From positions 1 through 17,119 of the forward strand of contig PJAB01001116.1 of assembly GCA_002887195.1 (NCBI GenBank): a DNA stretch of 17,119 nt, read 5' to 3'. The stretch comes from Chrysochromulina parva (lineage: Eukaryota; Haptophyta; Prymnesiales; Chrysochromulinaceae). The notes beneath the pieces are model-generated. The model worked only from the letters and a program-made list of their open reading frames with translations, did not search any database and was not told the origin of the DNA. Made by a program: the position numbers and the translations under genes. This document shows positions 7,222-14,725 of this stretch, one piece after another; position 1 is the stretch's first letter, and each line of letters starts with the position of its first letter.

Positions 7222-8205
7222 ATGCAGTTTCTACCCAAAGTCTGCGACGCGTGCGACTTGACTCAGCCCTGCGACAAGGCCACGCACTTTTGGGCATTTC
7301 GCTTGCCGCAGGCCCTCGGATACCTGCGCGAGCTTCCCTGTGAACCCTCTGCATCTTCGCTCCTGGGACGCGATAACGTGTACCTTCCTGTCACGCACGT
7401 CGGCGGGCCGCGGCGGGGTCCAACCGACAGCGGCGGCCTATGGTTCTACTATACTCCTGGGTGCAGTGACCTCCTATGGGCCATGGGCCGCACTTTACTG
7501 ACGCGCAACCGCGTACATGCGGCGGTTGTCGCCGAGCAGCAACTTGCAAGGGCGCAGGGCCGAGCGACGGCAATGAGCGACCGAGAAGCCGTCAGCAGAT
7601 TGGCACGCTTCATCGAGCGACGCTACCCAAATTGGGCACCGCTCGGGCGCGCGCGCAACGCCTACGTTGGCAAGAATGCCACGATTGAGCTGGTGCTCGC
7701 CGAAGCCGCCAGGGGGCTGTACGGGGCATGCCAAGCAGGCGCTCCCTTCGACTCGGACGGCTCGCTTCGGCCGTGCTCATGTACCGGCAACGTGGCGTCG
7801 CGCTTGGTGCGCTCGCGTCGCGCGCTCGCTCTCTCAAGCCTGGCCGGCGACAAGGCGTTCTCGCTGCACAGTGAGCCGCTGCTGGTCCAGCTACCGATTG
7901 ACACGGTGACCTTTTACCAGCAGCCGCAGGGGGGAGGCTCACCACTGTGGACGACCGAGATTTGGGACCTGCGAGGCAGCCCAGCACTCTCCCGCCACCT
8001 CGAGAACGCGACGGCCCACCCCGAGGTCGTTGCTCGGTCACGCTGGGCGTGGAGTGGGACGCACGGCGACGTGAGTCGAAGGAGTACGTGCGAGCCCACG
8101 CCATCTTGGCACACGTGCCTGAGCTGCCGGGGCTCACAGCTCGAACCGCACTGCAACGCGACCGTGCACTGGTACGCTCGCAGGGAGCGCGGGGGGCGTG
8201 GTTGA
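7222..8205 (+). CDS. Unrecognised 327-aa protein
   Basis: I do not recognise the family. The protein starts at a true ATG and has no obvious signal peptide or membrane segment. It contains a distinctive central block (DSGGLWFYYTPGCSDLLWAMG at ~70-90, then RTLLTRNRVHAAVV) that looks like a folded, conserved core rather than low complexity. It has three N-glycosylation sequons (NAT around residues 153, 262 and 314) and a cysteine cluster near the C-terminus. The region around LLVQLPIDTVTFYQQP and TTEIWDLRGSP also looks like ordered beta structure. It is divergent from the lipid kinase and is followed by the broken TFIIS copy. A missing upstream exon is possible. I can give no function. Confidence 0.6.
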   Translation: MQFLPKVCDACDLTQPCDKATHFWAFRLPQALGYLRELPCEPSASSLLGRDNVYLPVTHVGGPRRGPTDSGGLWFYYTPGCSDLLWAMGRTLLTRNRVHAAVVAEQQLARAQGRATAMSDREAVSRLARFIERRYPNWAPLGRARNAYVGKNATIELVLAEAARGLYGACQAGAPFDSDGSLRPCSCTGNVASRLVRSRRALALSSLAGDKAFSLHSEPLLVQLPIDTVTFYQQPQGGGSPLWTTEIWDLRGSPALSRHLENATAHPEVVARSRWAWSGTHGDVSRRSTCEPTPSWHTCLSCRGSQLEPHCNATVHWYARRERGGRG

Positions 8206-8402
8206 ACGTTAGGATGAAAAAGGGTACAGAACCTTTGTTCGCAGTCAACATGGCCACAAGCCTCTCGAGGCTACCGAGCGGGCGAGCAGCTGCCCGCGGC
8301 GTACGCTTGGGCGTACGCTATCGGCATGCAGCTCGACGGTCCGGCGCTGTGCCGGGCGGCGCCGAGCGCGAGCCCCTTGGCGCGAGCGCCTTCTCAAACT
8401 AG

Positions 8403-8841
8403 CGCGTGCGCGCGCTCGTCTTCAATCTGCGCGACACGAAGACTCCGGAGCTGCGCCGACGTGTCTTCGATGGGAGTGTGAGCCCCGAGCGGCTCGGTAC
8501 ATCAATGCCCACGCTACGGCGCTAGTATGTGATGGCCTCCTCAGCGGCCAAGCGGAGATCGTCATGAGATCGCGACGTTCCACGCCAAGAGCTTGGAAGG
8601 TGCGGTCCGGAGCGATGCGCGCGTGCTCGGGCACCTCACCGACCTGTACCTGTGCGATGAGTGCGGCTTCAAATCGAGTGTCGGAGACTCTTCACGGATG
8701 TCGGGCCCGGCACGGCGGCGCACGTGGACGATATCCGTGGTCGTCGATCGCGCGAAGAGCTATGCGACGTGCTGCGAGTGCATCGCTCGCTGGGAGATTG
8801 AGATTGCTGGGAGATTGAGATCGGATCTGACTTCAACCTGA
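8403..8841 (+). pseudogene. Decayed TFIIS-like transcription elongation factor (central domain plus zinc ribbon)
   Basis: Intact TFIIS helps stalled RNA polymerase II by stimulating transcript cleavage. In frame from 8403 the sequence reads RVRALVFNLRDTKTPELRRR followed by VFDGSVSPERL, the hallmark of the TFIIS central domain. A TAG lies immediately before it (8400-8402), another interrupts at 8523-8525, and MASSAAKRR (the usual EMAS position) then runs to a TGA at 8565. A +1 shift near 8550-8564 restores similarity: TDLYLCDECGF (Cys codons 8653, 8662) and CCECIARWEIE (Cys codons 8770, 8779) form the two halves of the zinc ribbon, ending at TGA 8839-8841. The catalytic RSADE hairpin is not recognisable. 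Two stops, a frameshift and a lost active loop indicate a pseudogene; sequencing errors or very short introns are less likely. The N-terminal part was not found. Confidence 0.72.
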
Positions 8842-8858
8842 GTGTTGATTCTGCGTGT

Positions 8859-9368
8859 CTATTTGTTCGGCCAGCACTTGGTCTCAGCAATCGTTGGGTC
8901 AAACTGGATGCATGCGTTGGTGCCACAGCATTTTGACGTGCCTAGCGTGCAATCGGCGTACGGCAGCGTGTCGCAGTAGCGATCGATCGTGGCACTCAGC
9001 TCGTATGTGATCGGATTTGAGCCCACTCGTGTGCAGATTGCGTTGGACAGCCGCGCACAGTCCCCGTCGACACTGCCATCGTACACGGCGCAAAAAGTGT
9101 TGTCACTGAGCCAGGTGTGGCACACCGACCCATCCTTGGTCGTCTTGATGCCCCCGCCAATAGAAAGATAGTCAGCGCCCGGGGCGAGATCAAAGCGCTG
9201 AGACACATTCTTCTTGATCACGTCGACATCGCCGCATTTGGGAGCCTCACCTACGCAGTGCCCGGGGTCGCCAAATGAAAACCTGAACAGATCGTCATCG
9301 TACATGTTCACGACTACCATGGGCTGCGAATTTGCCAGTGGGATGGCCGCAAGGCAGACGAGGACCAT
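8859..9368 (-). CDS. Small secreted cysteine-rich protein of unknown function
   Basis: From ATG 9368 the product is 169 residues with a clear signal peptide (MVLVCLAAIPLANSQ). The mature part has 12 cysteines (residues 38, 45, 83, 93, 104, 112, 132, 140, 147, 148, 153, 165), an even number fitting six disulfides, so a compact extracellular domain is likely. One sequon (NVS at ~54) is visible. The open frame extends upstream to ATG 9443 and a TTG at 9479, but these would bury the signal peptide behind a polar stretch, so 9368 is preferred. I do not recognise the family. It lies 114 bp downstream of the HEAT-repeat gene on the same strand. Confidence 0.7.
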   Translation of the reverse strand: MVLVCLAAIPLANSQPMVVVNMYDDDLFRFSFGDPGHCVGEAPKCGDVDVIKKNVSQRFDLAPGADYLSIGGGIKTTKDGSVCHTWLSDNTFCAVYDGSVDGDCARLSNAICTRVGSNPITYELSATIDRYCDTLPYADCTLGTSKCCGTNACIQFDPTIAETKCWPNK

Positions 9369-9482
9369 ACTAAAATAAGTCGCGTTTTGTGCATGATTTT
9401 GTGGCCCCGCGTTGCCGCGAAGTGTGAATTGGTCTGTTAACATAGATTCGGCCTCTTTGTGAAGTAAGTCCCGACACAAAAC

Positions 9483-10334
9483 CTAACCCTTTCCTCCATC
9501 TTTTCCTCCACTCGGCTGCTGCGCAGCCTCTGACGTCGATGACGACGTCGCCCGCTGCAGATCCGTGTGCACGTCCCGTTGCAACTCCTCGAAGCGTTCC
9601 GCCTCGCTTCGCCCGGCGCCGCCCGCGCCGCCGGCCATCGCAAGGTCCATCCCGCCAACGTTGAGCTTGTAGTTCAACTGGTTGATCGCCTCCATCACCT
9701 GTGGCTGTGTCGGCTCGAGCTTCGCCGCCCAGCCGCTGACAGCGTTGCGGGCGAGCGAGACCTCGCCTGACTTGACGAGCGTGTCAATGGCGCCGAGTGC
9801 ATGCTTGGCCAGCGTCTTGGGCTCGAGGGCAGTTATTGCATCGACGGCCGCCCAGCGCACGCCCGGATCCACGTCCGAGAGACAGTCGACAAGGCGAGCC
9901 GCATATGCAGCGAGTGCGGCTCCGTCGACGAGGGCCATCGCCTGAACGATGTGAAGCCGCACTGTGGCGTCGTGATGCAGCAAGTGCTCAGCGATTCCGT
10001 CGGCGTGCGCCGTGATCGCCGGCGGCTCCAGGCGCCCAAGCATGCTTGCCGCCAGCTGGCGAACATGGTAGTCAGCATGATCCAGACTCGCGAGGATGGC
10101 AGGGACGTGCTCCGCGAGCTGCTCCGGCGGAAGGTCTATGAGTTGTGTGAGGCGCTGCCGGCGAAGGAGCTCCGCATCGTGGCTGACCTTGCGTGGCGGG
10201 TGCCTCTGCAGCCACACCTCAAGGCCACCGTCGCGAGTTGAGTGGATCTTGTGGGAGGCGCTCATGAAGAAGATGACCGCACCGAGACTGACGCCGGACA
10301 GGAGGAGGAGCGCGCTAGCGAGGAGGTGTTGCAT
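9483..10334 (-). CDS. Membrane-anchored HEAT-repeat protein
   Basis: The 283-residue protein starts at ATG 10334 (the open frame continues to a TTG at 10358, which is not used). Residues 4-24 are a hydrophobic signal anchor. Residues ~67-213 form four HEAT-like helical repeats of about 37 residues with the pattern LA.HA..I...L...D..VR..A...L..LEP. Such repeats are protein-binding scaffolds. The tail (~230-283) is Gly-rich and then polar, with SEAERFEELQRDVHTDL forming a short helix. No enzyme domain is present. The arrangement suggests an adaptor at the endomembrane or plasma membrane; the partner is unknown. It is divergent from the thioesterase gene with 240 bp between starts, so the two may share a promoter region. 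Confidence 0.82.
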   Translation of the reverse strand: MQHLLASALLLLSGVSLGAVIFFMSASHKIHSTRDGGLEVWLQRHPPRKVSHDAELLRRQRLTQLIDLPPEQLAEHVPAILASLDHADYHVRQLAASMLGRLEPPAITAHADGIAEHLLHHDATVRLHIVQAMALVDGAALAAYAARLVDCLSDVDPGVRWAAVDAITALEPKTLAKHALGAIDTLVKSGEVSLARNAVSGWAAKLEPTQPQVMEAINQLNYKLNVGGMDLAMAGGAGGAGRSEAERFEELQRDVHTDLQRATSSSTSEAAQQPSGGKDGGKG

Positions 10335-10574
10335 GTGGCGAGTGACCACAGCGCACAAATTCTGCGGTGGGTGCTTCTAGCGCGGCCTATATTTACGGGT
10401 ACGGTTCTCGGCGTCCCGACGCGCACGCGCTGCGCCCGCGATCACAAGTTTGGAAACATCCATGCATGATGGCCATCATAGAAGATGTCGTGAATGAAAC
10501 TAAAACAGGGTCACACGCACCCGCACGCCTCCAAGTTTTACGCATGGTCGAACGTTTCAAACTTGATCCGGAAA
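10335..10574. promoter_or_regulatory. Divergent promoter region
   Basis: This 240-bp spacer lies between the HEAT-repeat gene (-) and the thioesterase gene (+). An AT-rich CCTATATTTAC at about 10384-10394 is the only TATA-like element. An in-frame ATG at 10494 would add 27 residues to the thioesterase but has a poor context (T at -3). Confidence 0.4.
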
Positions 10575-11198
10575 ATGCCGCAGAAGGAGACCATCGCGGC
10601 AATCGCGGTGACAGCAGCTTGCACTGCGCTCGCTTTCTTTCTGAGCCGCCGGCGGCGGCCGCGACGCATCCCTCCAGCGTGGGTTACTGACTTATTGAGC
10701 GACGCCGATCGAAAGCTGTCCCTCGACGAATGGGAGAATGGCGCTGTTTGGCGCCAGGACAATGGGTGGGTGGGCACGGACTATGCGCACGGTGAGGAGG
10801 CCGCCGTGCATATTGCCGGGTATGCTCTGAGCACAACACCAGCTGGGTTTTCCAAGCTCACTGGAGCTGTGCACTTTGGTCCGGGTGCGGAGTCGCACAA
10901 GGGTCTATGCCACGGCGGCGCAATGTGCACGGTCATGGATGACGTCATTGGGTGGGTTGGCTTCTGCGTCAGCGGTCAATGCAAGCCTTGGAGCGGGTTC
11001 ACGGTCCAGGTAAATACCGCATTGCAGGCGCCCATCACGGTCGGGTCCTGGCTCAAAGTCGATGCCGAGATCTACGAGGTTGAGCGGCGAAAAGTCAAGA
11101 TTCGGGCAGCACTGACAGCGCCCGCCACGGCTGGTACGGTCGAAGTGGTGCATTGCACTGGTGAGGGCCTCTTCGTTCTCAAAAAGGAGGCGGTCTAG
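10575..11198 (+). CDS. Membrane-anchored hotdog-fold acyl-CoA thioesterase, THEM4-like
   Basis: The product (207 residues from ATG 10575) is predicted to hydrolyse acyl-CoA thioesters. Residues 7-23 form a hydrophobic anchor followed by a basic RRRRPRR stop-transfer, placing the catalytic domain on the cytosolic or organelle-matrix side. The hotdog signature is clear: LCHGGAMCTVMDD with H113-G114-G115 and D122, followed by IGW, then GFTVQVNTALQAPITVGSWL (141-160), which fits the strand carrying the second half of the active site in THEM4/PaaI-type enzymes. The start at 10575 has A at -3 and puts the anchor at the N-terminus. ATG 10494 is in frame but has a weak context. Substrate chain length cannot be read from the sequence. 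Confidence 0.85.
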   Translation: MPQKETIAAIAVTAACTALAFFLSRRRRPRRIPPAWVTDLLSDADRKLSLDEWENGAVWRQDNGWVGTDYAHGEEAAVHIAGYALSTTPAGFSKLTGAVHFGPGAESHKGLCHGGAMCTVMDDVIGWVGFCVSGQCKPWSGFTVQVNTALQAPITVGSWLKVDAEIYEVERRKVKIRAALTAPATAGTVEVVHCTGEGLFVLKKEAV

Positions 11199-11717
11199 AG
11201 TGCTGGAGTCGCAGGCAATCTAGAGGTGGGCGCCGTCATGTGGTAGACCTCTTGATGGACCACATCGTTCCCGTGTGCCGGTGCGCACTTCTTGCGCACC
11301 AACGGGCCCGATGGCAACGCATATCCCCGGCACTGCAAGTTCCTTAAAGCTATGTGTATACACGTAGTACGGCATCGATGTAGTGCTCGTATACCGTTCC
11401 ATTGGCATTTCTGGTTCCTTGAAAGTTAAGTTGTCAACGTCGCCTATCGCTATTCTTCCAGGATCGTGGGGTTACAAGGTTCTACCCGAGTCCCGACCGA
11501 CTACGGTACGCCCGGCGGAAGATGTGCTAAAGATGTGCTATGTGTGTGCCCGCAGAGCCCGGCCATGGATGCCGCCCTGCCCGCGGGTGCCCCGCCCCGG
11601 CCTGCGCCCCGGTGCACACGATATCGTGCAACGACCGCGACGCGCACACGGAAAACTGCTGCGGCACAACACCGCCAAGACGTTCGTCTCTCTATGCGGC
11701 CTATTCCGGCATAAGGC
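11199..11717. other. Convergent intergenic spacer
   Basis: The 519-bp gap separates the thioesterase stop (+) from the stop of the large secreted protein gene (-). It contains a 10-bp palindrome GTGTATACAC (11354-11363) and a short direct repeat AGATGTGCTA near 11520-11540. I see no gene, tRNA or clear polyadenylation signal. Confidence 0.5.
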
Positions 11718-14552
11718 TCAGCGCAGAACTGTCCCAAAGAAGGGCTCCTCCTGCGAGCGTGAGGCGGCGACGGCCCCTGCAATCGACTGGTTGGACGTCG
11801 CGTTGGGGCTGTCAGGGTACGCAGCGCCATCGGGATACAAACGAGCACGAGCTTCCACTCGCGTGTCGCGATAGCGCAGGGACGGCTCGTGGGTCGGACC
11901 AGTCGGACCGGTTGGATCCGCGTGCCTCGCGGTGCGCAGGGCCTCCGGCGCGAGCGTCTGCGGCTCGATGGGCTCCGCCCTGGGGAAAGGGTGTGGCGGG
12001 AGAGGCTGCGCTGTCGTTTCCTCCCAGGGCACCACCTCGCCAGTTAAGGAAAACCCAAGCACCGGTGGCGCGCCCGTGATGTCGTTGGTGCTGAGCAGGA
12101 GGCGTAAGTGGAGCAGCCCTGCGAGCCACGCTTCGAACCAATCCACGTAGCTCGTCTCGTTGATCAGCTGGCGGTTCGCCGAAGCATTCAAACCACGCGT
12201 GCGATTGGCGGGCGGCGCGGAAAGCTCCGCCTCATCCGCAGGAGGGCCACCGCTGCTCCCCGGAGGAGGCGAGATCGACGGTGGCCTGGGCACGGCAGCA
12301 ATGGACAAGCTCGCCAGGATGATCGTGTGCCGCGTGCAGTAGTACACGAGCGGGCCAGAGTAGCCGATTGGCACGGTGAAGGACAGCATGCCGCCAGTGC
12401 CCGTGAGGCCGTCGACGTTCCCTGTGGCGCCGAAGGTGGCAGGGAGTGCCTGCGATTGTGCGGGCCCGATGGAGAATGGATGGGTGCTTGAGATGCCGTC
12501 CGCGCGAAAGACGAAGCGCCCGCCGGGACGCAGTGCGGTCAGCGGCGGCGAGAAGGAGTAGTATGGGGAGGCGAAGCTGCCGCCTGAGACGGTGTAAGTG
12601 GTGGTGTTGATCCGTGGCGCGGGGGGGGGCGCAGCGATCGACATGCTTTGCACCATGAAGGTGTGCCGCTTGCAGTAGTACACGAGAGAGCCTGTATAGC
12701 CAATCGGCACGGTGAAGGATAGCATGCCGCCAGTGCCCACAAGGCCTCCGAGGGCGCCTGCGGCGCCGAAGGTGGCAGGGAGTGCCTGCGATTGTGCGGG
12801 CCCGATGGAGAATGGATGGGTGCTTGAGATGCCGTCCGCGCGAAAGACGAAGCGCCCGCCTGGACGCAGTGCGGCCAGCGGCGGCGAGAAGGAGTAGTAT
12901 GGGGAGGCGAAGCTGCCGCCTGAGACAGTGTAGGTGGTGATGCCGGCGGGTGCATCCACGGTGAGCTCTTGTCCAGGAGCTGCGCCGTCCGGTACGGTGA
13001 CCTCAAACTGCGTGCCGTCGGCCAACGGCACCAAGAATCGGGAGCCGGGCACGGCACCAGCGGGCACGATCACGGCCACCTGCTGCGCGGGTGCCGCGGG
13101 TGCCGCAGCTGGCGCGGCTGGCGGGATGCGCGGTGCACTCTGGTTGAGTTGGCTGCCCATCGCTGCCTCGAAAAATGGGCGAGCATACTCGAGGAGGGTG
13201 GCACGCCACTCGACCCGCATGCGACGCGCATGCTCCTCAGTGAACCGATCTTGCAAGTCAAGCTCGGTCATGGTGTTCAACCATGCAAAGGGGCTGCGGC
13301 GCGGCGCGGCAATCGAGGGCAGCATGCGCGCTGGCTGCAGGCACACGTTATCGCTCGAGTAGCCGCCGCGACGCAGCTCACACTCCTCGGGGTCACCCTG
13401 TCGCGGCGCGCGCCAGAATCCAGTCAGGCCCACGCCCCGAGGCCGATCGGAGGAGGTCGAGGACGGGTCGCCGCCGAGGTCGAGGAGCCGGGAGAGCCGC
13501 CCCGCCCGGCCTAGGGCAAAGGCGCGCGCGCCCGTCTCGGCGCTCGGTCGGGGTGTGTACCCGGGCGCCGTGTCGGCATAGCGGAGCTCGAGGCTCGCTG
13601 TTTCGTCATTCCACACGTCATCGACGCACCGGGCCGCTGGCTCGGCCCACGTAGTGGCGTGCGGCTCGAAGGGGCAAGGCTGCGTGCGCAGGCATGGCAC
13701 GCTCGCATTGAGGCGTACCCGCAGGCCGCGGAGCGCGTCCTGCGTGTACAGCTCAAGCACGAGCCCCTCAGGCAGGCTCACTGATGAGAGCGAGCGTGCC
13801 GGCAGCCGCATCTGCAGCAGGTCATAGGTATAGTAACGGCCCACCCCGAGAAGGATGCCGTGCGCCCCCGGCCGCCTATAGACAGAAATGCGCACCGCGC
13901 TGCCGCATAGGCGCCCCGGCTCCCCTGTGCAAGGAGTGTCGCACTCATGGTCTTCGACGGCGCCGTACCGGCCAAAGGTATCGGCGCACAGGCAGTGACT
14001 GCCCGCGCGAAGCCCAAAGAAGGTTGTTGGTGGCTGCTGCTCGGCGCACGCGGCGGCGCAGACGGCAGCCGAGAGCGTATGCGTGGTGCCCGGAAGGGCG
14101 AACGCGAACGGCATGTCGGCGGACGTCTCCGGTTCTGGGTCGCGGAAGCAGCCCTGGTATGCCAGCGGCTGGTGGAGCGTCGTCGAATAGTTGCAATCGG
14201 TCCAAAAGGTCGCACGCAGCGCAGTGGTGGCGACGCTGACCGAGGTCGAGTTGAGTCCAGGCCCGTGCCGATTCTCGGCGCACACACGAAACACGAGGAG
14301 CATCTGAGGGCGCAGGTCGCGCAGTGTGAGCGTCGTGTTGGGCACGCTCGCCGCCAGCTCGAACTCGGACTCCGGCTGGTCAGCCGCCCGTACGAATACC
14401 CGGTAGCCGACGAGTGCCGATCCGCCGTCGCCGTGCCAGAGCCCGGTTTGCATGGGCAGGGGTGCTCGCCAGGAGAGCTCCACTGCCGTGGCGAAGACCA
14501 TCCCGATGCGCAGGTCTGTCGGCGCGCCCGGTCCCGAGAGGTCGATGAGCAC
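11718..14552 (-). CDS. Exon 2 of large secreted mosaic protein: FN3, WSC, betagamma-crystallin-like, PxGxxPG, two cupredoxin domains
   Basis: This exon encodes residues 520-1463 if joined to the exon at 14707-16263. Domains in order: fibronectin type III (~528-630, APTDLRIG... to ENRHGPGLN); WSC carbohydrate-binding domain (~651-745, starting YQGCF, with eight cysteines); a betagamma-crystallin-like segment (~757-810, LPARSLSSVSLPEGLVLELY); a long unassigned part; Ala/Pro linker; a PxGxxPG-type motif (~1012-1055, VPAGAVPGSRF and VPDGAAPGQEL); two cupredoxin-like domains (~1059-1158 and ~1171-1270); and a Pro-rich tail with several sequons. The first cupredoxin shows H1098, C1146, H1149, M1152 (C-x2-H-x2-M); the second keeps the His and Cys but has Ile at the Met position. 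The ORF alone starts at ATG 14579 and has no signal peptide, supporting joining. Likely cell-surface or extracellular; substrate unknown. Confidence 0.85.
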   Translation of the reverse strand: MLIDLSGPGAPTDLRIGMVFATAVELSWRAPLPMQTGLWHGDGGSALVGYRVFVRAADQPESEFELAASVPNTTLTLRDLRPQMLLVFRVCAENRHGPGLNSTSVSVATTALRATFWTDCNYSTTLHQPLAYQGCFRDPEPETSADMPFAFALPGTTHTLSAAVCAAACAEQQPPTTFFGLRAGSHCLCADTFGRYGAVEDHECDTPCTGEPGRLCGSAVRISVYRRPGAHGILLGVGRYYTYDLLQMRLPARSLSSVSLPEGLVLELYTQDALRGLRVRLNASVPCLRTQPCPFEPHATTWAEPAARCVDDVWNDETASLELRYADTAPGYTPRPSAETGARAFALGRAGRLSRLLDLGGDPSSTSSDRPRGVGLTGFWRAPRQGDPEECELRRGGYSSDNVCLQPARMLPSIAAPRRSPFAWLNTMTELDLQDRFTEEHARRMRVEWRATLLEYARPFFEAAMGSQLNQSAPRIPPAAPAAAPAAPAQQVAVIVPAGAVPGSRFLVPLADGTQFEVTVPDGAAPGQELTVDAPAGITTYTVSGGSFASPYYSFSPPLAALRPGGRFVFRADGISSTHPFSIGPAQSQALPATFGAAGALGGLVGTGGMLSFTVPIGYTGSLVYYCKRHTFMVQSMSIAAPPPAPRINTTTYTVSGGSFASPYYSFSPPLTALRPGGRFVFRADGISSTHPFSIGPAQSQALPATFGATGNVDGLTGTGGMLSFTVPIGYSGPLVYYCTRHTIILASLSIAAVPRPPSISPPPGSSGGPPADEAELSAPPANRTRGLNASANRQLINETSYVDWFEAWLAGLLHLRLLLSTNDITGAPPVLGFSLTGEVVPWEETTAQPLPPHPFPRAEPIEPQTLAPEALRTARHADPTGPTGPTHEPSLRYRDTRVEARARLYPDGAAYPDSPNATSNQSIAGAVAASRSQEEPFFGTVLR
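12300..12935 (-). repeat. 336-bp tandem duplication encoding two cupredoxin domains
   Basis: The blocks at about 12636-12935 and 12300-12599 are nearly identical at DNA level over most of their length, including third codon positions, with a period of 336 bp (112 codons). This points to a recent in-frame domain duplication or to ongoing gene conversion. Confidence 0.9.
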
Positions 14553-14725
14553 CTGATGAGGGAGGCAATCGGTGGTCATCAGAGGTCATCAGAGGGTCAT
14601 TATCATGTTGAGAGGTCGATGAGCACCGGGCGCGAATACGCCGTGTGATGAGGGAGGCAATCAGTGGTCATCAGAGGTCATCAGAGGGTCATTAGTCGAT
14701 GAGCACCGGGCGCGAATACGCCGTG
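14542..14725. repeat. Multi-copy local duplication across the intron
   Basis: TCGATGAGCACC occurs at 14542-14553, 14616-14627 and 14696-14707. GGGCGCGAATACGCCGTG follows the second and third copies but not the first. TGATGAGGGAGGCAATC occurs at 14554-14570 and 14646-14662, each followed by GGTCATCAGAGGTCATCAGA with at most small changes. The pattern indicates at least two rounds of duplication. Confidence 0.85.
14553..14706 (-). other. Predicted 154-nt GT-AG phase-0 intron, flanked by a 12-bp direct repeat
   Basis: On the minus strand the exon ends ...CGCGCCCG and the intron begins GTGCTCATCGAC; it ends CCTCATCAG and the next exon begins with the same GTGCTCATCGAC. Removing it joins codon CCG (14707-14709) directly to GTG (14550-14552), giving ...ITAYSRP-VLIDLSGPGAP... 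in frame. The length is not a multiple of three and the intron has in-frame stops, so it cannot be read through. TAATGAC and CTGATGAC motifs are plausible branch points. Inside lies another copy of the exon sequence (14616-14645) and duplicated CTCTGATGAC units. Confidence 0.8.

Noticed and set aside
9369..9479. Longer start for the cysteine-rich protein
   Set aside because: The codon at 9479 is TTG, and ATG 9443 would place 25 polar residues before the signal peptide.
11466..11500. tRNA-like GGTTC segment in the convergent spacer
   Set aside because: No acceptor stem or anticodon arm can be paired around it.
14577..14579. Independent start codon for the FN3-WSC-cupredoxin ORF
   Set aside because: This ATG falls inside the predicted intron, yields no signal peptide, and the exact in-phase GT-AG join to the upstream ORF explains the arrangement better.
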